From positions 434,001 to 498,000 of the forward strand of contig NZ_JAODBT010000001.1 of the NCBI RefSeq assembly GCF_027497995.1: a stretch of DNA of 64,000 nt. The letters are read 5' to 3'. This document shows positions 16,295 to 25,266 of the stretch, in pieces. Source of the DNA: Stenotrophomonas sp. Iso1 (GTDB lineage: Bacteria; Pseudomonadota; Gammaproteobacteria; Xanthomonadales; Xanthomonadaceae). Below the pieces are notes generated by a model that made no database searches, was not told the DNA's origin, and worked only from the letters and a program-made list of their open reading frames with translations. Position 1 is the stretch's first letter, and every line of letters begins with the position of its first letter. The position numbers were made by a program, and so were the translations under genes.

Positions 16295-17533
16295 TCAGCG
16301 CGGCGGGCCGCCTCGTCCACCAAGGCCCTTCTGGCTGGCCGCCTTGAGCTGTTCTTCAGTGGGTGCCGCCGGTGCCTGGCCCGGGGTCAGCTGGGTGACC
16401 TTGCTGCCTTCCTTGAGCCGGAACTGGCCTTCAGTCACCACCCTGTCGCCCGGTTGCAGGCCCTTGCTGATAACCACATGGCTGTCGTCGACCTGACCGC
16501 CCTGCACCACATCACGCAGGGTGACGGTGCTGTCGGGCTTGATCAGGTAGACAAAATCACTGTTGCTGCTGCGCTGCACGGCTTCGGCCGGTACAACGAC
16601 CGCGTTGGGCAGCTCGTTGAGCTGCATGCGCACGTTGACGAACTGGCCCGGCCACAGCGCGCTTTCGGCATTGGGGAACTCGGCGCGCAAGCGGAACGTG
16701 CCGCTGCTGCTGCTGATCTGGTTGTCCACCACCTGCAGCTTGCCGTCGGCGTTGACCACGGCACCGCCTTCGCGGTCGAGCGTGGAGGTCTGCAGGGGGC
16801 CGGCCTGCTGCGCGGTACGCACGGCGTCGAGCTGCTGCTCGGGCAGGTTGAACATCACATAGACCGGCTGCAGCTGCGTCACCGTGACGATCTGCGTGCC
16901 CGCACTGACCACATTGCCGGGGTCCACTGCGCGGATACCGGTGACACCGCTGATCGGCGAGGTGATGCGGGTGTAGTCCAACTGCACTTTGGCCTGGTCG
17001 GCTGAGGCCTGCGAGGCCGCGACCGCCGCTTGATACTGCGCCACCTGGTTGCGCAGCGTGGTCAGGTCGGTCTGTGCCACGAACTGGCGGTACTCCGGCG
17101 AGTTGGAGCGTTCGAAGTTGGACTGTGCGGTGGCCAGCAGCGCCTGGTTCTGGCGCTTGCTGGCGGTGGCCTGGTTGTACTGGGCCTGGAAGGTGCGCGG
17201 ATCAATCTGCGCCAGCAACTCGCCCTTCTTCACCGGCTGGCCTTCGCGGAAATTCACGCTCAGCAGCTCACCGCCTACCTGCGGGCTGACGGCGACAGTG
17301 TTGTAGGCGGCCACGGTGCCCTGCGCGGTCACGTAAACCGGCACATTCTTGCGCTCGGCAGTGACGACGGTGACGGGCACCGGGGCGCTGTCGCGGTCGC
17401 CGCCATTGCCTTGGCCCATGCCTGCTTCCGCACCCGGTGCCTTCTGCTTGCCCCCGCCCATCACCCGGTAGCCGATACCGATCACGAGGAGCACTGCGAT
17501 GACCAGCAGCACAATCTTCCAGAAACGCGACAT
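16295..17533 (-). CDS. mdtA: Efflux periplasmic adaptor, MdtA-like
   Basis: Start at 17533 (AGGAG seven bases upstream) gives 412 residues opening MSRFWKIVLLVIAVLLVIGIGY, an N-terminal membrane anchor. The order is that of RND membrane-fusion proteins: beta-barrel and lipoyl halves (VTVVTAERKNVPVYVTAQG; REGQPVKKGELLAQIDPR), an alpha-helical hairpin with NQATASKRQNQALL, then the second lipoyl half (YTRITSPISGVTGIR). The tail ends in PAAPTEEQLKAA and GGRGG. It links the MdtBC-like pump to an outer-membrane channel. First gene of the three-gene operon; no regulator is adjacent. Confidence 0.85.
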   Translation of the reverse strand: MSRFWKIVLLVIAVLLVIGIGYRVMGGGKQKAPGAEAGMGQGNGGDRDSAPVPVTVVTAERKNVPVYVTAQGTVAAYNTVAVSPQVGGELLSVNFREGQPVKKGELLAQIDPRTFQAQYNQATASKRQNQALLATAQSNFERSNSPEYRQFVAQTDLTTLRNQVAQYQAAVAASQASADQAKVQLDYTRITSPISGVTGIRAVDPGNVVSAGTQIVTVTQLQPVYVMFNLPEQQLDAVRTAQQAGPLQTSTLDREGGAVVNADGKLQVVDNQISSSSGTFRLRAEFPNAESALWPGQFVNVRMQLNELPNAVVVPAEAVQRSSNSDFVYLIKPDSTVTLRDVVQGGQVDDSHVVISKGLQPGDRVVTEGQFRLKEGSKVTQLTPGQAPAAPTEEQLKAASQKGLGGRGGPPR

Positions 17534-18085
17534 GCGAAAACTCCTGAGGAACCGGTAGGGGAGGTGGAGCGGCGAAGCTACAGAGGATACCGCTGTGGTG
17601 TGTCGGACTGGTTCATGACCGATGGGCCACGCGGTCAGACCGTGATAAGTGATGAACGTTCCATGGCGGCTTTGGTTGACCTGAGTGATGGCGCGAGAGG
17701 GGTTGGGGTGAGAGGGCTTACAACGCAGTGAAGCCAATGCTCCCCTCATCCGCCCCTGTGGAGCACCTTCTTCCGCACGCGGGAGAAGGGAAGCGGAAAC
17801 CGCGTGCCGCTCGCAGCTTTAGCCCCTCTCCCGCACGCGGGAGAGGGGTTGGGGTGAGAGGGCTTACAACGCAGTGAAGCCAATGCTCCCCTCATCCGCC
17901 CCTGTGGGGCACCTTCTTCCGCACGCGGGAGAAGGGAAGCGGACACCGCGTGCCGCTCGCAGCTTTAGCCCCTCTCCCGCACGCGGGAGAGGGGTTGGGG
18001 TGAGGGCGGGGACTTCCCCGGCAATGCCCCTGCGCCGCGCAGTTGCGCTCTACACTCACCGCTCTGCCCTCAAGGAGCATTGCCG
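17534..18085. other. Intergenic region with promoter side of mdtABC and repeat block
   Basis: 552 bases without a gene between divergent mdtA and the M20 amidohydrolase gene. The left part (to about 17690) would hold the mdtA promoter; I see no convincing box. The right part is the 146-bp repeat block. AAGGAG at 18072 is the ribosome site of the amidohydrolase. Confidence 0.5.
17695..18004. repeat. 146-bp tandem repeat with internal palindromes
   Basis: Two full units (17695-17840, 17841-17986) and the start of a third (17987-18004), nearly identical. Each holds CTTCTTCCGCACGCGGGAGAAG-type and CCCCTCTCCCGC...GCGGGAGAGGGG dyads and ends GGTTGGGGTGAG. Related units without the tandem order occur at 24945-25240 and 51791-51942. 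They resemble the intergenic repeats common in Xanthomonadaceae. Confidence 0.85.
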
Positions 18086-19405
18086 ATGGCTCGCAAGACC
18101 GTGTTGTTGTCCGCGCTGCTATGCGCGCTGTCACCGCTGGTTGCCCATGCAGACGTAGCGCAGCGCCCCGAAGTCGCTGCCGCCGCCAAGCGTCTGCAAC
18201 AGCAGGTGGTGGACTGGCGCCGTGACTTCCATGCACATCCGGAGCTGTCCAACCGAGAGGAGCGCACCTCCGCCAAGGTCGCTGAGCGCCTGCGTGCGAT
18301 GGGCCTGCAGCCGCAGACCGGCGTGGCCGTGCATGGCGTCGTTGCGATCATCAAGGGAGGCTTGCCCGGGCCGAAGATCGCCCTGCGTGCGGATATGGAC
18401 GCGCTACCGGTGACCGAACAGACCGGCCTGCCGTTCGCCTCCAAGGCCAAGGCGGAGTACCGCGGTGAACAGGTGGGTGTGATGCATGCGTGCGGCCACG
18501 ACGCCCACACCGCCACCCTGCTTGGCGTGGCGGATGCGCTGGTGGCCATGCGCGACACGCTGCCCGGTGAAGTGATGTTGATCTTCCAGCCGGCCGAAGA
18601 AGGCGCGCCGCCGCCGGAGCAGGGTGGTGCCGACCTGATGCTCAAGGAAGGCCTGTTCAAGGACTTCAAGCCTGAAGCAGTGTTCGGCCTGCATGTGTTC
18701 TCCAGCGTCCAGGCTGGGCAGATCGCAGTGCGCGGCGGCCCGTTGATGGCGGCCTCCGATCGCTTCTCGATCACCGTCAACGGCCGCCAGACGCATGGCT
18801 CGGCACCGTGGAACGGCATTGATCCGATTGTCGCGGCGTCGGACCTGATCGGCACCGCGCAGACCATCGTCAGCCGTCGCACCAACCTGTCCAAGCAGCC
18901 GGCGGTGGTCACCTTCGGCGCGATCAAGGGTGGCATCCGCTACAACATCATTCCCGACTCGGTGGAGATGGTCGGCACCATCCGTACCTTCGATCCGGAC
19001 ATGCGCCAGCAGATCTTCGCCGACCTGCGCAACGTGGCCGAACACACCGCTGCCGCGCATGGCGCCACCGCCACCACGGACATCTACGAGAAAGATGGCA
19101 ATCCGGCCACGGTCAACAACCCGGCGCTGACCGCACGCATGCTGCCCAGCCTGCAGGCGGTGGTAGGCAGCAGCAACGTCTACGAGCCGCCGTTGCAGAT
19201 GGGTTCGGAGGATTTCTCGTTGTATGCGTTGCAGGTGCCGTCGATGTTCTTCTTCGTCGGTTCCACTTCCGAGGGCATTGATCCGGCGACTGCGCCCAGC
19301 AATCATTCGCCCAAGTTCCTGCTCGATGAAAAAGCACTGGATGTGAGCCTGCGCGCGCTGCTGCAGGTGTCGCTGGATTATCTGCACGGTGGCACCCAGC
19401 AGTAA
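18086..19405 (+). CDS. Exported M20-family amidohydrolase
   Basis: ATG 18086 with AAGGAG eight bases upstream gives 439 residues. A signal peptide (ARKTVLLSALLCALSPLVAHA) sends it to the periplasm. The M20D fold is shown by DFHAHPELSNRE, RADMDALPVTEQTG, the metal-binding MHACGHDAHT (H134-H141), the acid pair E171-E172 in QPAEEG, and GSEDFSLYA near the end. Relatives split amide bonds of N-acyl amino acids (hippurate, indole-3-acetyl amino acids) or dipeptides; the precise substrate cannot be read from sequence. The gene stands alone and ends at a shared terminator. Confidence 0.85.
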   Translation: MARKTVLLSALLCALSPLVAHADVAQRPEVAAAAKRLQQQVVDWRRDFHAHPELSNREERTSAKVAERLRAMGLQPQTGVAVHGVVAIIKGGLPGPKIALRADMDALPVTEQTGLPFASKAKAEYRGEQVGVMHACGHDAHTATLLGVADALVAMRDTLPGEVMLIFQPAEEGAPPPEQGGADLMLKEGLFKDFKPEAVFGLHVFSSVQAGQIAVRGGPLMAASDRFSITVNGRQTHGSAPWNGIDPIVAASDLIGTAQTIVSRRTNLSKQPAVVTFGAIKGGIRYNIIPDSVEMVGTIRTFDPDMRQQIFADLRNVAEHTAAAHGATATTDIYEKDGNPATVNNPALTARMLPSLQAVVGSSNVYEPPLQMGSEDFSLYALQVPSMFFFVGSTSEGIDPATAPSNHSPKFLLDEKALDVSLRALLQVSLDYLHGGTQQ

Positions 19406-19428
19406 CGCCAACTTTGTAAGTCCGGCAT

Positions 19429-19451
19429 GTAGTGGCGAGCGATGCTCGGCA
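19429..19451. repeat. GTAG-type REP (SMAG-like) element
   Basis: GTAG followed by TGGCGAGC and, after AT, GCTCGGCA: a short stem behind a GTAG head. This is the layout of SMAG REPs of Stenotrophomonas maltophilia. Only one such copy was seen, so it is suggestive, not decisive. Confidence 0.45.
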
Positions 19452-19493
19452 GGAATGTCGCCGACAAAGCCGCTGAGCGTTCTACGGCAACAG

Positions 19494-19519
19494 AAAACCC
19501 GGCAATTACGCCGGGTTTT
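19494..19519. terminator. Bidirectional terminator
   Basis: AAAACCCGGC pairs perfectly with GCCGGGTTTT around AATTAC. It lies between the convergent amidohydrolase (plus) and CoA-transferase (minus) genes and has a T-run in both directions. Confidence 0.9.
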
Positions 19520-19541
19520 CTGTTTGCAGCGTTCTGGCGTT

Positions 19542-21056
19542 TCAGGCCTTCATGCTGCCGGTATCGATGTAGCGCTGGTGCCAGGACAGAGCTTCGGGCA
19601 ACAGATGCGGCGTGTGTTTGCCATAGCTGTCGCGGCTGGCGCGGTCGAAGTAATCGTTGAGCTGGTCGCGGTAATCCGGATGCGCGCAGTTGTCGATCAT
19701 CACGCGTGCGCGGGCACGCGGCGGCAGGCCACGCAGGTCGGCCAGGCCCTGTTCGGTGACGATGATGGAGACGTCATGCTCGGTGTGATCGACGTGGCTG
19801 ACCATGGGCACGATCGCCGAGATGCTGCCGCCCTTGGCCACCGACGGGCTCAGGAACGTGGACAGGAAACCGTTGCGGGTGAAGTCACCCGAGCCGCCGA
19901 TTCCATTCATGATGCGGCTGCCCATCACGTGCGTGGAATTCACGTTGCCGTAGAGGTCCACTTCCAGCATGCCATTCATGCCGATGCAGCCCAGCCGGCG
20001 CACCAGTTCTGGATGGTTGGAGATTTCCTGCGTGCGCATGATGATGCGGTCGCGGTAGAAATGGATGTTGCGTTTGAACTCTTCGTTCGCTTCCGGGCTC
20101 AGTGCGAAACCGGTGCACGAGGCGTATTCGAGCACGCCGGATTTGAGCAGGTCGAGCATGCCGTCCTGGATCACCTCGGTGAACGAGGTCAGGCCACGCA
20201 GGCCGCTTTCGGCCAGGCCGGCAAGCACTGCATTGGGAATATTGCCCACGCCCGACTGCAGCGGCAGCAGGTTCTGCGGCAGACGGCCCCGGGCCACTTC
20301 GTGCTTGAGGAATTCGATCAGATGGCCGGCGATGAGCTTGCTGTCTTCATCAATCGGCTTGAACGGGCTGTTGCGGTCCGGGCCATTGGTACGGACGATC
20401 GCCACGATCTTGTCCGGATCCACATCCAGTGTGGTCTGGCCGATGCGGTCGTTGGCGTGCACCAGCGGGATGGGCTTGCGGTGCGGCGGCAGCGCGGTGC
20501 CGTAGTAGATGTCGTGCATGCCCTCGATGCCTTCGGGCTGCCACTCGTTGACCTCGATGATCACTTTCTTGGCCAGGTCCAGCCAGGTCTTGTTGTTGCC
20601 GACCGAAGTGGAGGGCACCAGTGCGCCGTCTTCGCGGATGGCCGACACCTCGATCACGGCGGTGTCGATGTCGCCGTAAAACCCAAACCACACGTGTTGG
20701 GCAACGTGCGAAAGATGGATGTCGATGTAATCCAGCTTGCCTTCGTTGATGCGCTTGCGGGCATCAGGGTCGGTCTGGAACGGCATGCGCATGGCAATGG
20801 CGTCGACCTTGGCCAGTGCGCCATCGAGCTCAGGCGCGGTGGAGGCACCGGTCATCAACTTGATCTGGAACGGCAGGCCCTGTGCGTGCACATCCTCGAT
20901 GCGCTTGGCCAGCGCGATCGGCACCGCCTTGGGGTAGCCGGAGCCAGTGAAACCGCTCATGGCGACGGTTTCGCCCGGCTGGATGAAAGCTGCCGCTTGT
21001 TCGGCGGAAACGATGCGGTCGCGCAGGCGCGCGTCCAGGATGCGTTCGACAGACAT
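19542..21056 (-). CDS. Acetyl-CoA hydrolase/transferase family protein
   Basis: From the likely start at 21056 (MSVERILDARLRDRIVS) the protein has 504 residues, the usual size for ACH1/SucCoA:acetate CoA-transferases. Typical stretches are GETVAMSGFTGSGYPKAVP, GASTAPELDGAL, QSGVGNIPNAVLAGL and GIGGSGDFTRNG; the Glu in TSFTEVIQDG fits the active-site acid that carries CoA. It moves CoA between acetate and succinyl-CoA or other acids in the cytoplasm, helping acetate use or disposal. A start ten codons earlier (21086) is possible. It is divergent from the ncRNA/glnE region. Confidence 0.85.
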   Translation of the reverse strand: MSVERILDARLRDRIVSAEQAAAFIQPGETVAMSGFTGSGYPKAVPIALAKRIEDVHAQGLPFQIKLMTGASTAPELDGALAKVDAIAMRMPFQTDPDARKRINEGKLDYIDIHLSHVAQHVWFGFYGDIDTAVIEVSAIREDGALVPSTSVGNNKTWLDLAKKVIIEVNEWQPEGIEGMHDIYYGTALPPHRKPIPLVHANDRIGQTTLDVDPDKIVAIVRTNGPDRNSPFKPIDEDSKLIAGHLIEFLKHEVARGRLPQNLLPLQSGVGNIPNAVLAGLAESGLRGLTSFTEVIQDGMLDLLKSGVLEYASCTGFALSPEANEEFKRNIHFYRDRIIMRTQEISNHPELVRRLGCIGMNGMLEVDLYGNVNSTHVMGSRIMNGIGGSGDFTRNGFLSTFLSPSVAKGGSISAIVPMVSHVDHTEHDVSIIVTEQGLADLRGLPPRARARVMIDNCAHPDYRDQLNDYFDRASRDSYGKHTPHLLPEALSWHQRYIDTGSMKA

Positions 21057-21126
21057 GACGACCAGGGATTTTGGGGGGAACGCCAATTATCGCGGATCAC
21101 CGTGAACAGGGGTGTTCTACCTTGGT

Positions 21127-21282
21127 GGGATGGTCTTTGCGGATCGGGGGCTCTTGTACCGGCAAGTACTGTTTTGCACTGCAGCGTGCAAGTTGTTCGT
21201 ACACCCCGCACGATCGCCCTGCATCCCGACGTGGGGGAGGGAGCAAAGCCCGCTGACAGTTCGCTGTCAGCGGGCTTTTTTA
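21127..21282 (+). ncRNA. Candidate rod-shaped small RNA with own terminator
   Basis: Between the CoA-transferase start and glnE the sequence folds into one long imperfect rod. GGGATG (21127-21132) pairs with CATCCC (21222-21227), GC-GATCG (21139-21146) with CGATCGC (21211-21217), GGGG (21147-21150) with CCCC (21204-21207), TGTAC (21055-offset 21155-21159) with GTACA (21199-21203), and TTGCAC (21174-21179) with GTGCAA (21186-21191). A perfect terminator follows at 21245. The only frame across it runs through the terminator stem, so it is not coding. This suggests a transcript of about 160-180 nt. I cannot name it; it does not show 6S or SRP landmarks. Confidence 0.5.
21245..21281 (+). terminator. 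Strong rho-independent terminator
   Basis: AAAGCCCGCTGACAG pairs perfectly with CTGTCAGCGGGCTTT around a TTCG loop and continues into more T. It points in the plus direction where no upstream plus-strand gene exists for 1.8 kb, which is the main argument for a small RNA gene here. Confidence 0.9.
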
Positions 21283-21339
21283 ATGTCCGTTCGCCGAACA
21301 TGGCGACTGCGGCCATGGCCAGATGCCAGAATCGGCGGT

Positions 21340-24186
21340 ATGACTCTCCCCGCCCCCGCATTGCCTGAACACGTCGTGCCGGTCGTCGACCGTGCCATTG
21401 CCCGCCTCAAACTGGCCCTGCCGGACCCGTCGCAATGGCCGCAGGCCCCGGATTTCGAGGCAGGCCTGCGCCAGCTGGCGGTGACCAGCGATTTTGCCAT
21501 CGACACCCTGTGCCGCCAGCCAGAACTGCTGGCATTGCTGGCTCAGCCCGATCCTGCCCCGGTGTCGCAACCGGAGCTGGATCCGCTGCAGCCCAGCGCC
21601 TGGCCGACCCAACTGCGCCGTTATCGCGCGGCGGCCTCTACCCGGCTGATCTGGCGTGACCTCAGTGGTGCCGACGACGTGGGCGCCACCCTGGCCGGCG
21701 CCACGGTGCTGGCCGAGGACTGTCTGCAGCTGGCGTTGGTCGCGCTGGAGCAGGAATTTGCCAGCCGTCACGGGGTAGTGCGTGACGCCGACGGCAGCGT
21801 GCAGCGGCTGGTGGTGTTTGGCCTGGGCAAGCTGGGTGGCAGCGAGCTGAATTTTTCCTCCGACATCGACCTGGTTTATGCCTACCCCCACGGCGGCGGC
21901 TTTCAACAGCCGGATGGCTGGTCATCCGACGGCGCTCGCCCGCTGGCGGCCGAGGAGTATTTCGCCCGGCTCGGTCAGCGCCTGGGGCGGCTGCTCGACG
22001 AAACCACCGCTGAAGGCTTCTGCCACCGTGTTGATCTACGGCTGCGTCCGTTCGGCACCGCCGGGCGGGTGGCGTTGTCTTTCGCCGGCATGGACCAGTA
22101 TTTCCAGCGCGAAGGCCGCGACTGGGAGCGCTATGCGTGGATCAAGGCGCGCGCGGTGGCCGGCGACATTGCCGCCGGTGAAGCGTGGCTGGAGACCTTG
22201 CGGCCGTTCGTCTATCGCCGCTATCTGGATTTCACCGCGCTGGACGGCCTGCGCGAGATGAAGGCGGCCATCACCGCCGAGGTTGCGCGCAAGGACCGGC
22301 TGGATGACATCAAGCGCGGGCCCGGCGGCATCCGCGAGATCGAATTTCTTGCGCAGGCTTTGCAGCTGATCCGTGGCGGGCGCGAAGCGGCGCTGCGCGA
22401 ACGCCGCCTGTTGCCGGCGCTGCGCGCGCTGGTCGAGGCCGGGCAGATGGCTGAAGCCGATGGTGACGACCTGACCACCGCCTATCGCTTCCTGCGCCGG
22501 ATGGAAAACCGCCTGCAGATGTTGCGCGACGCGCAGACCCACTGCCTGCCCACCGATCCGCTGGACCGCACGCGCATTGCGCTGGGCCTGGGCTACACCG
22601 ACTGGGACGCCCTGCTGCATGCCCTCAACGAACAGCGCCAGCGCGTGAGTACCGAATTTGGCGCGCTGCTGGCGCCCCGCCAAGGCCAGGCCGCCCCCGA
22701 TGCGCTGGCCAGTTATTGGCGCGGGCTGCCCGGTAGTGGCAATGCCGAGGTGCTGGCCGAGGCCGGTTTCGCCGACGCCAATAGTGCCGACCAATCGTTG
22801 CGCGAGTTTGCACAATCACTGGGTGTGAAGTCGCTGTCGGACAGTGCGCGTGCGCGCCTGGACCGCGTGCTGCCGGCCCTGCTGCTGGCGGCCACCCGCT
22901 CGCCGCAACCGGACGCCGCGCTGCGCCGGGTGCTGGGTCTGTTGCAGGCCATCCTGCGGCGCACCAGCTACCTGGCCCTGCTCGACGAACAACCCAGCGC
23001 GCTCACCCGCCTGGTCAACGTGCTGGCGCGCAGCGCGCTGTTGTCTGAGCGGCTGGTCGCGTTCCCGTTGCTGCTGGACGAACTGCTGGACACGCGCGTG
23101 GCCGGGCCCATGCCCGAAGCCCAGGAAATGCATGACGCCTGCGCCACCGCCCTGGCCATCGACGATCCGGAAGTGGCCTTGCGCGCCCTCAACGAAGTGC
23201 GTCTGGCGCTGAGCTTCCGCATGGCGTTGGCATTCCACGATGGTCGCCAGCGTGCGGTGGACTGCACCCAACAGCTGGCCCAGCTCGCCGACGCGGTGGT
23301 GGTGACGGTGCTCGAAATGGCGCGTGCCGACATGGCCCGCGCGCATGGTGAAGTCCCCGGCGGACGTTTCGCCATCATCGGTTACGGCAGCCTGGGCGGA
23401 TTGGAGCTGGGCTTCGGTTCCGATCTGGATCTGGTGTTTCTGTATGCCCATCCGCCCGAGGCCGAGGCCAGCGATGGTCCGCGGCCGCTGGAAAGCGGCC
23501 GCTGGTTCGCGCGCCTGGCGCAGAAAGTGATGGCGTTGTTGGCGGCGGTCACGGCTGCCGGCCGTCTGTATGACATCGACGTGCGCCTGCGCCCGGATGG
23601 CGGCAAGGGCGCCTTGGTGTCGTCGTTGGCCAGCTACACCGAGTACCAGCGCGAACGCGCCTGGACCTGGGAACACCAGGCATTGGTGCGCGCGCGCGGT
23701 GTGGCGGGTGATCCGTCCTTGCTGGCCGATTTCGAGCAGGTACGCACGGTCACGCTGGGCCGCGAACGCGACCACGACACGCTGTTTGGCGACGTATTGA
23801 AGATGCGCGCTCGCATGCGTGCCGAGCTGGACCGCAGCGATGCGGCGCGGCTGGATCTCAAGCAGGGAGCGGGTGGTTTGGTCGACCTGGAGTTCGTGTT
23901 GCAGACCGGCGTGCTGGCCGGCGCATCGCGCAATCCCGCGCTGTCCGAACCGCGCGAAACGCCGTTCCTGATCGCTGCACTCGCTGCCTCAGGTTGGTTG
24001 CCCGGTGACACCGCCGTGGCGCTGCACGATGCGCACGCCACGCTGTTGGATGCCGGGCTTTCCTGCACGCTGGACCGGCGCGCGCGCATGGCCGTACCGA
24101 CACCGGAGATCGAAGCGGCGTGCGCGGCGATCTCCGCTGCGGCCATCGCCAAGGGGCTGCCTTTTGAGCCGGGCAAGCATGTTTGA
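21340..24186 (+). CDS. glnE: Glutamine synthetase adenylyltransferase/deadenylase
   Basis: The 948-residue protein has the usual GlnE length and its two nucleotidyltransferase halves: [12 protein letters not shown] at residues 167-178 (deadenylating half) and [13 protein letters not shown] at about 686-698 (adenylating half). The metal-binding DxD pairs are intact in both. Between them are the family stretches [13 protein letters not shown] and, later, [15 protein letters not shown]. GlnE switches glutamine synthetase off by AMP addition and on by AMP removal under PII control, matching nitrogen supply. ATG 21340 was chosen as the first start after the terminator. A perfect hairpin follows. 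Confidence 0.95.
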   Translation: MTLPAPALPEHVVPVVDRAIARLKLALPDPSQWPQAPDFEAGLRQLAVTSDFAIDTLCRQPELLALLAQPDPAPVSQPELDPLQPSAWPTQLRRYRAAASTRLIWRDLSGADDVGATLAGATVLAEDCLQLALVALEQEFASRHGVVRDADGSVQRLVVFGLGKLGGSELNFSSDIDLVYAYPHGGGFQQPDGWSSDGARPLAAEEYFARLGQRLGRLLDETTAEGFCHRVDLRLRPFGTAGRVALSFAGMDQYFQREGRDWERYAWIKARAVAGDIAAGEAWLETLRPFVYRRYLDFTALDGLREMKAAITAEVARKDRLDDIKRGPGGIREIEFLAQALQLIRGGREAALRERRLLPALRALVEAGQMAEADGDDLTTAYRFLRRMENRLQMLRDAQTHCLPTDPLDRTRIALGLGYTDWDALLHALNEQRQRVSTEFGALLAPRQGQAAPDALASYWRGLPGSGNAEVLAEAGFADANSADQSLREFAQSLGVKSLSDSARARLDRVLPALLLAATRSPQPDAALRRVLGLLQAILRRTSYLALLDEQPSALTRLVNVLARSALLSERLVAFPLLLDELLDTRVAGPMPEAQEMHDACATALAIDDPEVALRALNEVRLALSFRMALAFHDGRQRAVDCTQQLAQLADAVVVTVLEMARADMARAHGEVPGGRFAIIGYGSLGGLELGFGSDLDLVFLYAHPPEAEASDGPRPLESGRWFARLAQKVMALLAAVTAAGRLYDIDVRLRPDGGKGALVSSLASYTEYQRERAWTWEHQALVRARGVAGDPSLLADFEQVRTVTLGRERDHDTLFGDVLKMRARMRAELDRSDAARLDLKQGAGGLVDLEFVLQTGVLAGASRNPALSEPRETPFLIAALAASGWLPGDTAVALHDAHATLLDAGLSCTLDRRARMAVPTPEIEAACAAISAAAIAKGLPFEPGKHV

Positions 24187-24200
24187 CCGGTAGCGGGAAT

Positions 24201-24220
24201 CAGCGCCGTACACGGCGCTG
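24201..24220. terminator. Perfect 9-bp hairpin between convergent genes
   Basis: CAGCGCCGT-AC-ACGGCGCTG lies between the ends of glnE (plus) and the yhhQ-like gene (minus). No T-run follows on either strand, so it may instead stabilise the two 3' ends. Confidence 0.6.
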
Positions 24221-24224
24221 ACGG

Positions 24225-24776
24225 TCAGCGTGCTGGCGCCATCTTCCACAGCAAGGCGCGGAACGGTGCCAGCAGGCAGACGCCGATGGCCAGCTTCACG
24301 GCCAGGTCGCCGAATGCCCAACTGACCCATGGCAGGGACGAGCCGGCAAAGGCGATGGACCAGAAGATCGCCGTATCCACGGTGGCGCTGCAGGTGGTGG
24401 CCACCATCGGCGCACGCCACCAGTTGCCCGCGCGCAGGCGGTCGAACACGGTGATGTCCAGCAACTGCGCCACGATGAACGCCGAGCAGGACGCTATCGC
24501 GATACGCGGCGTAGCGATCCAGATCGACAGCACCACCGCCACCGCAAAGCCGGCCCATGCCACGCGGCGGGCAGCCTGCGGGCCGAAGCGGCGGTTGATC
24601 AGGTTGCTGACCAGAAACGCGATGGGATAGCTGAAGGCACCCCAGGTCAGCCAATCATTGATCGGGTACTGCACCAGCACGTTCGAGCCCAGCACCACGG
24701 CACCCATCGCCAGCACGGCGAGCAGCAGCGAGGTGGGGGTGAGCGGTGCGAAGCGATTGGAAGAATGCAAGGACAT
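24225..24776 (-). CDS. yhhQ: Queuosine precursor transporter, YhhQ family
   Basis: Start at 24776 gives 183 residues with about six membrane segments. The stretches GSNVLVQYPIND, WGAFSYPIAFLVSNLINRRFG, ASCSAFIVAQLLDITVFDRLR and TCSATVDTAIFWSIAFAG are typical of the VUT/YhhQ family (PF02592), which carries preQ0/preQ1, precursors of the tRNA base queuosine. An upstream in-frame start at 24890 would add 38 residues without a membrane segment. The queF gene for the preQ0 reductase lies 4.7 kb away, consistent with a complete salvage route. I saw no preQ1 riboswitch in front of the gene. Confidence 0.8.
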   Translation of the reverse strand: MSLHSSNRFAPLTPTSLLLAVLAMGAVVLGSNVLVQYPINDWLTWGAFSYPIAFLVSNLINRRFGPQAARRVAWAGFAVAVVLSIWIATPRIAIASCSAFIVAQLLDITVFDRLRAGNWWRAPMVATTCSATVDTAIFWSIAFAGSSLPWVSWAFGDLAVKLAIGVCLLAPFRALLWKMAPAR

Positions 24777-25266
24777 GGACGGCACAGGCAGCACCGGATG
24801 GCGCTGTAGAGAAGAGAGAAAGAAGGGCGACCAGGCTGGAAGCGGCAGGTACGCAGGGCGGCATTGTAACCGGCGAGGCCAGGCAGGCATGTCAACGCGG
24901 GGGAACAGCGTGTCCTGTCAGACGCGCGGTGCTCCCCGCTTTGGCCTTCTCCCGCCACCGGGAGAAGGGGTGACGGGCCGATGCTCTGCGCTCAAAGCCC
25001 TTCTCCCGCGAGCGGGAGAGGGGTGACGTTGGCCGATGCTCTGTGCTCAAAGCCCCTCTCCCGCGAGCGGGAGAGGGGTTGGGGTGAGGGGAGCTCTTGA
25101 GCTTGTTGCTTCCCAAAAGTGCCTCATCCGTCCTACGGGCACCTTCTCCCATCAACGAGAGAAGGGATGGCGTGTGGCCGATGCTCTGCGCTCAAAGCCC
25201 TTCTCCCGCGAGCGGGAGAGGGGTTGGGGTGAGGGCAGCAATCAGCACCTCTGCGATCTCAACGCC
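24777..25266. other. Intergenic region filled with palindromic repeats
   Basis: 490 bases without a gene between the start of yhhQ and the stop of the next minus-strand gene. Most of it (24945-25240) is repeat units; the rest would hold the yhhQ promoter, of which no clear boxes were seen. Confidence 0.6.
24945..25240. repeat. Block of CTTCTCCCGC/GCGGGAGAGGGG inverted-repeat units
   Basis: At least four dyads of the form CCCTTCTCCCGCGAGCGGGAGAGGGG stand in a row, separated by the repeated linker GGCCGATGCTCTGCGCTCAAAG (positions near 24977, 25034 and 25177) and ending GGTTGGGGTGAGG. One arm is degenerate (CACCTTCTCCCATCAACGAGAGAAGG, 25139-25165). They belong to the same family as the units at 17695 and 51791. 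Confidence 0.8.

Noticed and set aside
17695..18004. CRISPR array
   Set aside because: Units are 146 bp long and copied entirely, without unique spacers of even length, and there are no cas genes.
21127..21282. 6S RNA or SRP RNA identity for the rod-shaped RNA
   Set aside because: The SRP GNRA/apical loop motif and typical 6S bubble sequence were not found, and the neighbours usual for ssrS are absent. Left as an unnamed candidate.
19389..21368. A 659-codon open frame on the plus strand opposite the CoA-transferase
   Set aside because: It crosses the bidirectional terminator at 19494 and the ncRNA terminator at 21245, and lacks domains.
24777..24960. PreQ1 riboswitch in front of the yhhQ-like gene
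   Set aside because: No preQ1-I or preQ1-II consensus was seen on the minus strand.
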